This document shows positions 48,422-61,348 of a DNA stretch of 64,000 bases, piece after piece (position 1 is the first letter of the stretch; every line of letters starts with the position of its first letter). The stretch covers positions 19,414,621 through 19,478,620 of the forward strand of contig JANCRA010000004.1 in NCBI GenBank assembly GCA_024362935.1. The letters are read 5' to 3'. Source of the DNA: Setophaga petechia. Lineage: Eukaryota > Chordata > Aves > Passeriformes > Parulidae. Below the pieces are notes generated by a model that saw only the letters and a program-made list of their open reading frames with translations, searched no databases and had not been told where the DNA came from. Made by a program: the position numbers and the translations under genes.

Positions 48422-50966
48422 TCAGATCTCTTATTCAAAAACACTCAAAATTCAGAAATTTTTCAGCTGATGCGTTCTGGGGAAAAAATTACTATTTTCA
48501 AATTATTACTTTTTTTTTCAGAATTTTAAGGGATTGACATAGGATTCATACTGCATATTTTGATTGCAATATCCCATATGTAGAGACTGCTGGGCTTTGT
48601 AAGTATAAAAATCTTCTGATGTTTCAAGTCCTTATTGAAGATTCAGAAGAATGTCATTTCACCTACAAGGACACATGATGTCAAGTTCTCCTATGCTCCT
48701 TGTCCAGGTCCTACTGATATTTGTGTGCAAATAATGAGTACAAGGATGTATGCCAAGTGTATTTACCCTTTCTCTGATAACAATCTTTACCATCATTACA
48801 GTCCATTTCCTTACCAGTATTGAATTAATGGGTTTGGATAAATCTTCTGCCAAATGTATCATACAAAACCAATTAGGAATTCTTAAAGGATCAAAAGCAT
48901 CCTCTGGTCCCAGTGAGTCTGTACTCACTGGCTGGCAATATGGCTAGTAAACATTTTAAAAGTAAAGCAATGAAAAGGAAAGCAATGAAGGAAAAATGAG
49001 TCTGATATCTGGAATGAAATACTCTCATCAATATGGCAAACAAGAGAGATTTATTTCAAAATCATGTTTCATCTGACTCACCTAATCTTCTTTTTTATCC
49101 CCTCTTAGTGAATCAGACTACATTAATCAGGTCCAGTCTAGACCACACCTTGTGTCTGAAGGAGAGGTAGGTCTGTGTGGAGAGAGCTGCTGTACCTGAG
49201 CTACAGGAACACCCACACCTACTGCTATAGGAAAGGCAAAGAAAAAGTCATCCAGCTCCTTCCTGACAAAAATAATGTCTAAATATCTTGAGATTTCCTA
49301 CAGGCAAAAAAACCCCCTCTCACACTGGCAAAGTGAATGGCAATGCAGATAAATAATAGATTAATTAACAGGAGATAAGTACAATTCAATAGTGTAATAC
49401 TCTTCCTAAGCTGCATCCCCAGTTATCTCTGAACCGCAGTGGACTAATTGAATCCTAGAAGTGTCTCATTAGATAAAGAATAAATGTAATAGCAATACTG
49501 TTATTTATAAACTTTTTATTTTTCATTCCTTATTTTTGATCCTGCTGCTGCACTTTCCTTACATCACACTTCTTCACTATGTTCTGGCCACCTCTTCACT
49601 TCTAGTAGAATAACTGACCACACCTTTCAACACAAAATGCATTTTGATGTGAGAGATGCTCTTCCCAAAGTTGCCAGGATAGCCACAGAGATGTGCCAAA
49701 ACCAATAAAAATTGTACACTCATTCATAAAATGGAAGGTCACCAGAGGGATTACCAGACTACATTATGGGTTTCTTCGAGCCAACATTGATTTCCTTAAA
49801 GAGATTGCTTGCATTTTGTTTAAAATAATAAAATTCTGCAAGCCATGGGAACTACTGAGGTTAAGGTGCATCTCACCTGCAGACATGTGAGTTGTTACTG
49901 TTTCATAGCAGCACAAAGGAGAAATGAATAAGAATGGAAACAGTGGAAGACAAAAAGGAAAAACACCTAAACTTAGAACACTCAGGCAGAAAGAGTTTAA
50001 ATTGTGACCTTTTTCCTGGATGGTCTATTACTTAATCTCTGTTTTTATCCTTCAGTGAACACAGAATTTTCTGCCTAAAAACATCCTTTAATGCAAATTA
50101 TAAGATGAAAGAACTTTTAGATCTAATAAGTGCAGATCATCTCCTGTACAGGTGATTTTTAGCTGAGGAAGCACAAGACCTAAATTAGCCACATGTATGC
50201 CAGCGTACTGCACAAGAGCACATTTTAGGTATGCAAGCATGGTTTTGTACCACCAAGATGATAACATTATTTATTAAAATAAATCTGCTTTTGCATTACG
50301 AAAGGAGAGCTTGTCACTTAGCATAAGGGAGAAGAAATATCATTTCTGGACTATTGACAGCTATCAGCTGAGCTAAGCAAAATGAGCTGAGCGCATAGAT
50401 GAAGACACAGGTTAGTTTCATTCCACTATGGGGAATACAAAAGCATGACATTGGTAATGTGTGTGTGTAAGTTTATACATCTTTATGTACTAGAAGAAGA
50501 ACTTAGGGTGCATGCGATTTTCAACTCTCCTGACAGTACATCTGTAAAGTTAAAGCCATATTCTGAATTGGTTTTTTGTTTAGGAAAAAAAAAAAAAGGG
50601 GAAATTAGTCATGGTGTTCGGTGATGACAAAAGGGAATTTTAAAAAAATCCAACACTTTTCTCACATGGTCTAAGACCATTTTTCCATTGCAAGTTCCCA
50701 GAATCCAAGTCACAATGTGTATGTGGGTGAAGTTAGCAGAAAGGGAAAGCTCAAACTAACCAGAGAGAAACTGATTGGAATCAGTCTCAGGGCCTGTATC
50801 ATCTGTGCAGTGCTCAAAGCCATGGCAATGCAAGAAGTAGCAACCTGTCTGGCAAGAATGAGACCCAAAGCATGGGTGGGTACTAACTGGGTCAGCTGTA
50901 TTGAAAATTTGCCTGGGTTGACCTGTAGTATCCACTGCTATGCCTCAGCTCTGAGGTTCTACTGTC

Positions 50967-51643
50967 AAAATCTGTTGCCAGTTAGAATCAATTATGCCAG
51001 GCCACTGGATCATGCTGATGAACACACACACAAAAAAAAGCTTGTGATGCACCAAGAGTCTCAGGTCCTTTTCCACTGAGCTGCTCTGTAGGAGGTCAGC
51101 CCCAGCCTGTGCTGGCACTTGGGGCTGTTCCTCCCCAGGTGCAGGGCCTGGCACTTGCCCTTGTTGAGCCTCACCAGGTTTCTCTCTGCCCAACCCTCCA
51201 GCTGATCAAGGTCCCATTGAATGGCAGCAGAGCTTTCAGGTGGATCAGCCACTACCCCCAGTTTAGTGTCACCAGCAAACCTGCTGAGGGTGCATTTGAT
51301 CCCTTCCTCCAGGTCAGTGATAAACAAATTTAATGAGATTGGACGCAGTATAGACCCCCTGGGGAACACCACTGACTGCAGTCCACCATTTGGATTCTAC
51401 TGGAGTAGAATTTCTTGCACTTATACATATTAACATGTATGTAAATAAACTTATCAAAGTACTTATTTCTGACATATGTAGGTAGACCTGTACTGACTCT
51501 ATATCTGCATTGCTTTTAGCATAGGCATGCAGAGATTCTGAGCTTGGACCTCTGCATTTTACCATAATTTAAATTATAAATCTACACACAGCTATGAAAA
51601 AAATCCCCAGCAAGTTTTGCAATTAAAATCTGTTGCCAGTTAG
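50967..51643. repeat. Insertion-like unit bounded by 19-bp direct repeats
   Basis: AAAATCTGTTGCCAGTTAG occurs at 50967-50985 and identically at 51625-51643. The 639 bases between them include the CR1 fragment (51025-51400) plus unrelated AT-rich sequence on both sides. The direct repeats look like a long target-site duplication or the product of a repair-mediated insertion. Confidence 0.7.
51025..51400 (-). mobile_element. CR1 LINE fragment (reverse-transcriptase region), sense to BNC2
   Basis: The minus strand encodes CR1 reverse-transcriptase remnants: SKWWTAVSGVPQG, then after a frameshift GSILRPISLNLFITDLEEGI, RFAGDTKLGVV and WAERNLVRLNKGKCQALHLG. A second frameshift leads into EKDLRLLVHHKL. 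It is truncated at both ends, lacks the CR1 3' terminus, and has two frameshifts, so it is dead. Confidence 0.9.
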
Positions 51644-53029
51644 TTGTGTGGAACACTAAAACAAAAAAAAAGGAGCTACAGAAAAGAGACTTCCAAAATG
51701 TTTTCTAAACCGCAAAGAACAGTTAATGTAGCAGGCAGGAAAAGGTGGATTTGTTGTATTGGAAGTAAAAGATCACTCAATTGTAAGGAAATTACAGTAG
51801 TCCTGGTCTCAGATGGGTTTTCAGTAAGTTTGCAATGTACTGTACACAGGTCAAGGCTATTCTTATCCTAGATATGTTTAAAATACCAGAAGTACTAAGC
51901 TGAAAGAGTGAAAATGTTTCCTACCATAATGCAATAAAATTATTGTGGTAACAACACAACCAACAAATCACAGAATATTGGATTTAATTCTTCACTTTTG
52001 TGTAGGTGATTGACGAAGTGTCAGTGTACAGAGTACTTACATCTTTTGCAGTCTCTATATCATCACTGCTCTGCTCAATCAGCTAGGTGATGAGACACGA
52101 ATTTTTAGTGGCTGTGAAATGAAGGTCTGTGGTCATACTATAGGATTTGCTACTTCTCTTACAGTTTGCACACTAAAAAAACCCTCAAAAACCTATACAA
52201 AAACATGTGGAGAAGAACAAAGTAAAATATTTACTGCTGGCTGTTAAAAAGCATCCTTCAAGTTAAGGCAAATGTGCTTTCCAATATAGGAACATTTCCA
52301 AGGGGTCAGCATTACAGCATTAAAATTTTAGAAACCAGGACTCTCAGGAGCAGTCCATGGTCTTACAAGCAAAGGAACACAAATAAGAGTGATGGAGCCA
52401 CTGAACCACAAACAGTATTTTTTAAGTGAAAAGTCATGCAAAGGTACAAGGGCCTCAGGTCTCTGGTGTAACAGGTACATCTATGTCTGCCTATCAGCTC
52501 ACTCAAGTGCTATTAAAGGCCAACCAATCCATCTGAGTGGGCCCATTTGCTCCTTGCAGGTACAAATGGCTATTTGCTGTACATATGCGATTACACACTC
52601 ACTTCCTTTGCCCTATGCTAACAGCATGTAAAACAAAAAGGTGCCATTTTATGTACACAAAGGCACTTATCGGGGGCCCTTGGGCTCTGAATACAAAGCA
52701 CTCTGAATAGATTGATGGTACTGCGGTGGGGACAAACAGGAAATGGACAACTCTATTTCCCAGGTTAATAGCGTAATGATTCTCTATTACTAGAAAACTT
52801 GTGCACTTCACCACCTTTTGCTACTGATTTTTCCAGAGTAGAAAGATATGCTATAATGGAAAGCACACAGATTCTATTTAGGCAAAGGATACCACGGAAG
52901 TAAAAAGTGTTGGTGAGTGATTCTGGACTTCTCTTCTGATGCTGTTATAACTTTGCAGTTTCTGCTACTGGTGACTTAAATGTACCAATGCACAATTTTC
53001 TTTCTTTCTTTGTAAGAATTTTCTTATTG

Positions 53030-53108
53030 TGTTTTTTTGTTGTTGTTTTTTGTTTGTTTGTTTTGGGGTTTGTTTGTTTTTAGTCTTTGTTTTGTTTTTG
53101 TTTAGTTT
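53030..53108. repeat. T/G-rich (TTTG)n tract
   Basis: GTTTTT and TTTG units over about 80 bases, similar in type to the tract at 241-520. Confidence 0.85.
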
Positions 53109-56100
53109 ACAATATAGTACAATAAATGAGACCTTTCTAGAAAAGGCTGGATTCTATCCAGAGTTTCCAGTTCCTTAAAAATACACTTAAATGTAATTAG
53201 AAAAAGCTTAGGTGACACATACACTGGATGGAGTATTTCATCCACAAACCTCCAGAGACTTATGACTAAATTGCATGCACCATAGCAGGTGCAGTGCATT
53301 TTACTGCTTGTATCAGCTCAGATCCCTGGTGAAAACTACGGGAAAGCAACTCATTAAAAAAAAAAAAAATTAAAAATAAAAACTCCCACACAATAATGCC
53401 TACACTTTTTTCCTGCTTATCTTCTTCAAACACATAGTATTTTCTCTTCAGAAAATTAATTCTACACAGCAGAACATCAGAACTGTTAAAGTGTCACTAC
53501 ACCCAACAAATATGACTTGTGCTAAGACTCAGACTACACTTTTCAAAGAATGAGGCATTTACAGACCTTGTGACACAGACAGATTTTTTTCTCATCCTCC
53601 CTCAAATGCATTTGTTACTTAAATGAAATACCAGTGTGAAAGGCACTTTTAGAAATATCTGCGTATCCTTGCCATAAACACCAAAACTATCTCCCTACTA
53701 GGCAGTATTGAAAAGAATGTAAAGTCATAATTTGTGGTTTTTATTGTCCCTTGGTGACTCATACTCCAAATACCCAGGTAGTTTTCAGAATTTTGAAATT
53801 TCGCTTTGTGTTAAATTTTGAATAATATCTACCATTTTACACCTCAGAGCTCAGAGAAGACAGCACAGTAGTTGGTGTACAGATGTGACAGAATGTTTTT
53901 ATTCTAGAAAAAAGCTCCCTGTTTTTGACACACTGGAAAATGTACAGCCAGAGAATGCTTGAGGCGAAGATGCCACACCAGCCTTACATCTGTCTGCTTT
54001 CATTTGTCTACAACTGTGCTTATAGATAAAACATGCCTTCCAGATGTCATCACAAGCAGTGTTCATATGCTGACTTCACTGAGATACTATTGTTTGCTGC
54101 CAGCATAACAGAGTTGTAAAACTAAAATATTTAAACTCTGCACTACTCAACACAACTTTGAATGTCACACAGGATCTTATTTCACGATTAATTAATGTAC
54201 ACCCCAATAAAATAATCATGTGTTAAAAAAAACCAGAGTTAGCTGGCATATACAGTATGCTGTCCTTTTTTCTTAATTTCTTCCTCTTTTAAAGACACAG
54301 TTGTGGTCCAGGAAGTACAGTAGAGGTAAAGAAGTTGCCCACAAAGGAAGAAAGCATATACTCCCAATATGTTTGAAATGGGTGACTACATCCCTATAGC
54401 ATGATAACATTCTGTATCTTACACATATTTTAAACTCTCCATATTTTTTTGGAAGGATTATAACTGTAAACTAGCTCTTATACTTTAAAGGAATATCTTC
54501 ATCTATAGTGGTTGCAATTAAGTCTATACAGTTAAATATATACATCAAATGTAAACACCTATATATTAAATCTAGAGAATTAATTGTGGGGGTTTTTTTC
54601 CTTTATCATGGCTTCTGAAACTTCACCATCATTAATTACTTGCAATCACAACATTTTCAGAGATTTCTCTGGGTGGTCATTCTGTTAACAGAACATCTAT
54701 TCAACTCCACTAGTTCAAAGTTAAAACAGCATTAATAAAAAAATCACAGTTTTACATCCATGTAACTACTTGTAGAGAAGAAACAGACATTTTCCTCTAC
54801 AAAGCCTTTTGCTCTCTTGAGCAAAATCTTTAAACTGTTGAGTAATTTCTTTCGTGTTATTTGAAGATGAGAGAAAGTAAACTTGTACCACTGAAAATAT
54901 CTGTTTCACTTTCAGACATTTCTTGCTATTAATGAAATAATGATCTAGGCATCTTAAAATGTTTCATTTCATGACTTTTGTGAAAATTATTATGTGATTG
55001 TGAAAACTATCATGACAGACAATATTCCTGCCATTCTATAATGAAAATGATCAGGTATCTCTATGGTAATGGGTTTAATGTTTGAAAGTTTTGAGTTATT
55101 AACTCTTAGAGAAGTATGGTATGTTTGCAAAAAAACAAATGAAGTTTGTAAACTCTCCAGAAGAAATTGTTTTGGAAGAGCCTTCATTTCAAAGGAGTAG
55201 ATTTCAATAGAAAAAGGGCTGTAAAACTTATTTGACTGTACATCTTGAAGGGTTCTTAAAATTTCTGCCAGCCTTTGCTCAGGTTGGAAGATACTGTATT
55301 TTCAACTTGGTGAACTCCATAGAGAATATTTGCAAGTGTCCCTAACTTTTATGAGACAAATATTTTTATTCTAGAAATTTAGATATTATTTCAACATACC
55401 GTAAGAAATCTGTGTGCTCTAATGCTTGTCTAATGAGGGAAACTATAGGGTGATATTTACCTAGTAAAATTGTATTGTACATTCTCACGTGATCTACTGA
55501 AGGACGAACACAGTCATATCACTCATTGCAATTAGCACTAAATTTTATTTATCTTCTTTTTTTTTTTAAGGTCCTTTCAAGAAAACCAAACCCTAAACCA
55601 GTAATTTGGTCAACAGTAGAAAGCAATTGAGAGTTCACCAATTTCTATCAACAAAACTTAAAGAAATCTACAGAAAAAAAAAATCAATGTTCTACTTCAA
55701 AATTAAGTGGGAAATTTCATCTATCTTAATTGGTGCTGTTAAAGGACTGTGGTCACAATGCTAAAAGCATATGCAAGTCAATACTTCACCGTTTATACTT
55801 TATTACAAATTAATCTAAATACAAATATTTGAGAGTGAAGATACTAGGACTGAATGCTAGGATGCAGAACTCCATGTATATTGCAGAACTTTGTATTCAT
55901 CTACCAACAGTGAGAAGCATCCTGCTATTTGTTGTCCATGTGTACTTCAAAAGAATCCAGGCTATACAGCCCTCTTTCCATCATGAACAGTAGAGCTGAA
56001 TGAGTTAATGATCTGGAATATCCTACAACTATTTTAGTTAACTATTTAAAAAAATGTAGACTGTGGTTTATACAGTAAGCTATCAAGTAGCTTTCAGGAA

Positions 56101-58229
56101 TCTCAATAATTTCCAACTCCTGAGTTTCCTAACCTGGTAATTGCAATTTTATAGAAAGAAACCATATATTTTCTTGTGTTTGTAAACATACACATGCACA
56201 CACACCCAAACATAGATGTATTTCCATACAGGAGTTGGAAAAAGGACTATTTGTAAATAATCTGTGAATGCCTTCACCTTTCCTTATAAGAGATAAGTCC
56301 TGTTTAAAGATACTGAATGGCAATTCCTCTACATTTCAAGGTAAATCTTTCTAGTTATCAAGTAATGTTTACTACTCTTTCAAAATCTTTGCATAGTGCT
56401 TTTGAGCCAATAGATCAGAACCAGATGCACTGGTCTAAGGTCATCCTGCACAATTTTCTTCAAGCAAGAAACTCCACATTGTACTCTTAAGTAGCAGTAA
56501 ATACACAGATCTGATTAGGGAAAGTGGTAACAGAAGAACTTAAAGAGCTTTCAGAGGGATAGACCTACATTATGCTTTACAACACCTGCTACCTATTCTC
56601 CCCAGCTAATGGTTTTTGAATTTTACTTTTAGGGAGTAATAACAATCTAAATTAGGAGCTCAGTAATTTTAATGTCATTCTTCAAAACTTAAAAATGCCA
56701 ATAATGTCAACAAGCTTTACTGTAGTAGCAACAGCATTTGGTCCAGAGAACATATTCTGCTTCGTTTGCAAGGACAAAGACATACCCAGATGACCTCAGG
56801 GTTGCCACAAGGAATTTGACAAGAATCTGGGCAAGTTAAGTTACTGTCTAAACAGCTGCTACTGAAAAGAGGAACAAAAGAATGAAGGGACTTGCTTATC
56901 AAGAAATAAAATGTTTATCTCAAGATTATTAGAAATTATATGGAAGAAAACCATAAAAAAGGCCATAAAGTGCCTTAATTTAGAGATCTAACCCTCACCA
57001 ACAGTGAACAGGACTTTACCTCTCAAATGTCTAAAACACTCTCAAGAATGAAACTCAATAAAGCTCCCACTTCCCTTTTAGAAAAAAAGAAAAGGACTCA
57101 TTTGCATAACCATCCATATAAGCTCTCATCTAGAACTTGCAAATTTTACTTGTGAATTAAAAATGGAAGGGTAACAATTGATATAGTTTTTGGGCTAAAA
57201 TTACTTCCTTCAATAGACAGAAAAGAGACAAAAAAAGGCAGAGTAGATCTGAGAACTCTGAAAGAAATTCCTACTTTTCAGACTGACTCACAGAGCAGAA
57301 ATATTTATGCTCACATGTTGACTGCAAGCTACACATACGCTTTTTCTCATTGTCTCTTTACCTATGTGATATTGGTTTCTTCAGGTATCACTCCTAATTA
57401 AGAATCAGTTTCCCCTATTATTTCACTGTGAACATTTGCCCTGCTGAGACAATCTTGTTTCTGGGAGCCCTGATGCAGTATCATCCCTACCCATGTTTAC
57501 TGGCGCTCCCTCTGGTCTGTGAAACAGAATCCGCTGCTCTGAAATTTTTAGATTTCTGACCTAAAAATACTGTGGGTACACTTATAATACCTGTTTCATC
57601 CAGTCAGAAGCCTAATGTATTCACAGACTGCCTTGACTTACAGTTTCTAACACGTTATCTAACGGCTTGTAAATCTGTCACACCCTTGATAACCTGTGCT
57701 CTTCTGTGAGTGACTGCCTGTAAAAATACAAAGGTTCTGCAGCTGCAGTGAAATAATTTGTAGAAGGCAAAGTCCATGCTGGAGCCACAATGTCTTTTCC
57801 CTGCACATTGCCTGAAACATTCGTATCTTTTCTGGAGATGATTTTGCTTAAGCCCTTTGAAAATAAATCATTCTCAAAAGCACTCAAGATTTCCCTGAAG
57901 ACTTTGTAAGGCTTCCTGCTTCATAGGTTTCCATTCCTTTGCTGTAAGGCTAATGCATTTTAGGGATGTTTGTTCTGATGTGAAGCTAACTTACGAGTAA
58001 AAATAAACTACCAGCATTTATAATGCTGTTGGAAGGCAAAGAATGCCAAATGCTAAACTTAAATTACCAGAGTTGGTAGTCATTCCTTAATAACCTTCTT
58101 TTTAGACAGCTTTTTGTGTCTCAGAGGAAAAGACATTTAGTAAGAGTGTAATGATGAACATTCCATCACTTAAAAAAACCAGCAAAATCCCCAAACCTGC
58201 AATAGCCTTACACAAAGACAAAAATAATA

Positions 58230-58400
58230 ATTTTATGGGAGAAGATGATGGCAATCCACTTCCAGTTTGATGCATGAAACCAGAGGCGAGTCATTGCCAT
58301 TATTATTCACGTGAGCTGTATGTTTATTACTCATAAGCCGTTCCTTCTGTGAACACTAGGAGCTACACTTAGCTTCCTTCAGATATGCCCGTCTACACAA
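58230..58400. promoter_or_regulatory. Candidate regulatory block with palindromic TCACGTGA
   Basis: Unique sequence containing the palindrome TCACGTGA (58307-58314), the known high-affinity recognition form for MITF/TFE basic helix-loop-helix factors, next to TATTATT and GCCATTATTATT elements. The BNC2 link to pigmentation makes an MITF-type site plausible, but one 8-mer in 64 kb is weak evidence. Confidence 0.3.
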
Positions 58401-60701
58401 AGATTTTACTAGTGTTTACATAAATAAGTATTTACAAAAAAAACCAACCAACCAAAAAAAGCCCTACAAAGCAATGTCTTGAAAAAAACCCACTTTTGGA
58501 CAGAATATTTAACCTGCAAGATCAGCAACTTCCTAATTAAAGAACACATCGTTATCTTAGCATATATTTACTTAAGTAAAATAATTATTTGGTTTTAAAT
58601 TTTGCTCAGCAGACAGGGAATTAATGGTGAAGTACTAGTATTTTACAATGCACACAGAACTGCAAACAGAATTTTGTTTTAGACATATGTTGGAGCACAA
58701 ATTCATTTTAAAAACCCCACACAATTTAACAATTCAGAAATTCTTATATATGCTTTATAAAAATGTATGACAGACCTAAAAACCATGGAGAGTCATAACT
58801 TCGAGTTGGCTCATTTGTTTCTATTTTATTACAGCACTACATGGTGGGTATCAGATTTTTCACAGAGAAATGCATATTAAATCTTTATTCTAATCTGTTT
58901 TAGCAGAACTATATTATAGCTTATACAATTTTTTTCTGACTGATAAAATATAATTTAAATAAGACCAAAGAGAGCTCTGAAACTCAACAGAGACCTTTCC
59001 TGAAAAAAACCCCACAAGTATTTTTTCAAGCTATCTTGAAGAAGAACAGTTGGCTTTATTGATAGGTAGGCTACTATACTATTTATTTATTGCTCTGTAG
59101 CTGAATTCACTTCTTGCTGAAGGCCACCACACAACTATAAAATTCATTGCGTATATTGATATTCTTCATTTTTGACGGACTAGTCTTTTGTTTGGGGCCT
59201 GTAATGAGGATATTGACAACTTTACAAAACTCATCTGCAACTGCTTGAGTATATCCTAGCAGTAAGTTAAATGGTTGGGGCATACTACTATGAGAAACTG
59301 AAATAAAATGACCAAATTATAGCCTTACACTATACCCTAGATATAGCCAAAATGAATTCAATTTCTGTGTACCCCCTGCCATGACATCATCTAATCCTTC
59401 CAGCTGTGGGAAGGTCGGGAGCATGGAGCACCAACATTTCTCAGGCCTTGTCTTTTCAGTGAGCTCAGAATTGGTTTTCACATATACTTCTGCTCTCTTC
59501 TGCAAAACAAGAAATTTGTGTATTGAAGGTTTGTCCCAGCTGACTTAATGAAAATGGGAACTACTTCCCCATATACGTGGTCCTGTGAAACAAAATGACA
59601 AAACAACATACAGGCATGCACTTTCCACTGCCTGTAGTATCTCATTGCCTATCTAGGTCCTACAGATATTTCCACCCCAAAAATTGATATGTCTTGTTAA
59701 GCTCTTCTGGTAATTGTGGAGACAGAACAAACTTAAAAGGAGAGGAAAATAAGGGCTTAGGCTAAGTCAACTTCTGTAGAATACAGATCTTTCTAATCTG
59801 TGTGGAAAAGCTACATCATCTGCTGTGAATCAGTTTTCCTTTTCTAATACATTGAAATAAAATCCTGACATTGTGTGAGATTGCTTTTCCTGTCATCTTT
59901 TTTTTGTTTCATTTCATTAATTTAATGCGATTCATTTATTCTTTTTATTAAGTGATTGGTATACATGGCCCTCTTGGCTGTTTTGGGGAACACTTTACAG
60001 GGTAAAATCTTCACTCCAAATCTTATTAGTTTCAAGTCCCATTTGCTCTGTCATCCAGTATTCTCAGTATGGTTCATCTACAATATTCTTTTATTTAACT
60101 GCGTATTTTTGCCTGTAGTGCCACCGGCAATCTGTCATTTTTGCACGGAATCAGAAACTAGCCATAAACTATCCCCTGATGTGTTTTAAGTTCAAAGAAC
60201 TTTGTCCTGGCCTAGATTTCAAAGGAAAAAAAATTACAAACTCTTCAAAAGTCACAATTATTGATCAAAAGTAAGTGTACAAAATAAATGCACGATTAAT
60301 ATTTAATTTTTACTGAAATATGACAATCTTAAGACTTGTGGGAGAAGAGAGTAGGCCGAAGAGGCATTTGTCAGGCATTCCAGTTTTAAAATAATAGCAT
60401 TACCATACAGCATTATCTGAGGATTTAATGTCACTGTGCAGGCTTACTCCACAAGAGCTTCAGTTTCCCAGGAGAATAAGGTAAATCCTAGCTCAAGTCA
60501 ACTTTCAGGCAAATTTGGACAGACCCGGGTAACTATTACTACCAGCAAGACCCAAAGAATGTTGTTATTTAAATAACCCAAAGTAATCCCCTGTGCCACT
60601 GAGCATGACAACAGTCTTCCTTTGGATGGCTCTTTTCTATTGTTGCTGTTGCTGTTTAAATATCTAAAACATCTGCAAAATCATGAAATTAATTTAATCC
60701 T

Positions 60702-61348
60702 TGCCCGATCCGGCTGTTATCTCTGCTCGGGCATGCGCAGGATGGTTCGGGGCAGCCCGCAGATCAAAGGACGAGTCTGGACTCTTCAATGCTTTGGTCT
60801 TCAGAATGTTTATTAATTTTTATCTCACAGAGATTTTCCTTTCTGCCAGCTGGGGTCTGACCAGCAAGGCAGCCAAGGGCACTCTAACCATCCCTGGGCG
60901 ATCGTGTCCTTTTATAACAAAAACTACGTACATTATATTTACTTTTTATTCCCAATACCTTTCACCCTTATTGACAAGTGCACCTTCACCACAAACCAAT
61001 CCCCAAGGGCCAACACCACCACAGAAGATGGAAGACAAGAAGAAGAAAGAAGAAGCATGAGACACGCCCTGATTCCTCCATCTTGTCTCCATAACCCCCC
61101 TGTACCGAGATATAACCCCCCTGTACCGTAATCCTAAAATCCTAAAATCCTAAAATACATATTTTACCCTGAAAATATATAATCCCTCCACCACTTAAAC
61201 TGTGGTCATTCTCACGTCCTCATACACACCCTCTGAAGGGTCAAAGTCCAGCCACCAAGAATGCCTGGCAACATTCCAGGACCTCCGAGCCCCCCATGGG
61301 TTTTCTCGGAGATTCTGGATGCTAGGAGCGATATTCTGAGCTCCCACA
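60702..61348 (-). mobile_element. Solo LTR, ERVK-like songbird endogenous retrovirus
   Basis: On the minus strand the element starts TGTGGGAGCTCAGAATAT and ends CCGGATCGGGCA (TG..CA termini), 647 bases. It is flanked by a perfect 6-base target duplication AATCCT (60696-60701 and 61349-61354), the size typical of class II (ERVK) elements. U3 has a TATAAAAG box on the minus strand at 60916-60909. An AATAAA about 95 bases downstream (60814-60809) marks R. Short direct repeats lie in U3 (61091-61128 and ATCCTAAA units at 61131-61156). No internal genes remain. It is in sense with BNC2. Confidence 0.85.

Noticed and set aside
48908..48931. Small hairpin CCAGTGAG..CTCACTGG
   Set aside because: Eight-base arms are expected by chance in a window of this size; no further structure supports it.
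60701..61131. Plus-strand frames of 64-119 residues
   Set aside because: They are the antisense strand of the ERVK-like LTR; LTRs do not encode these.
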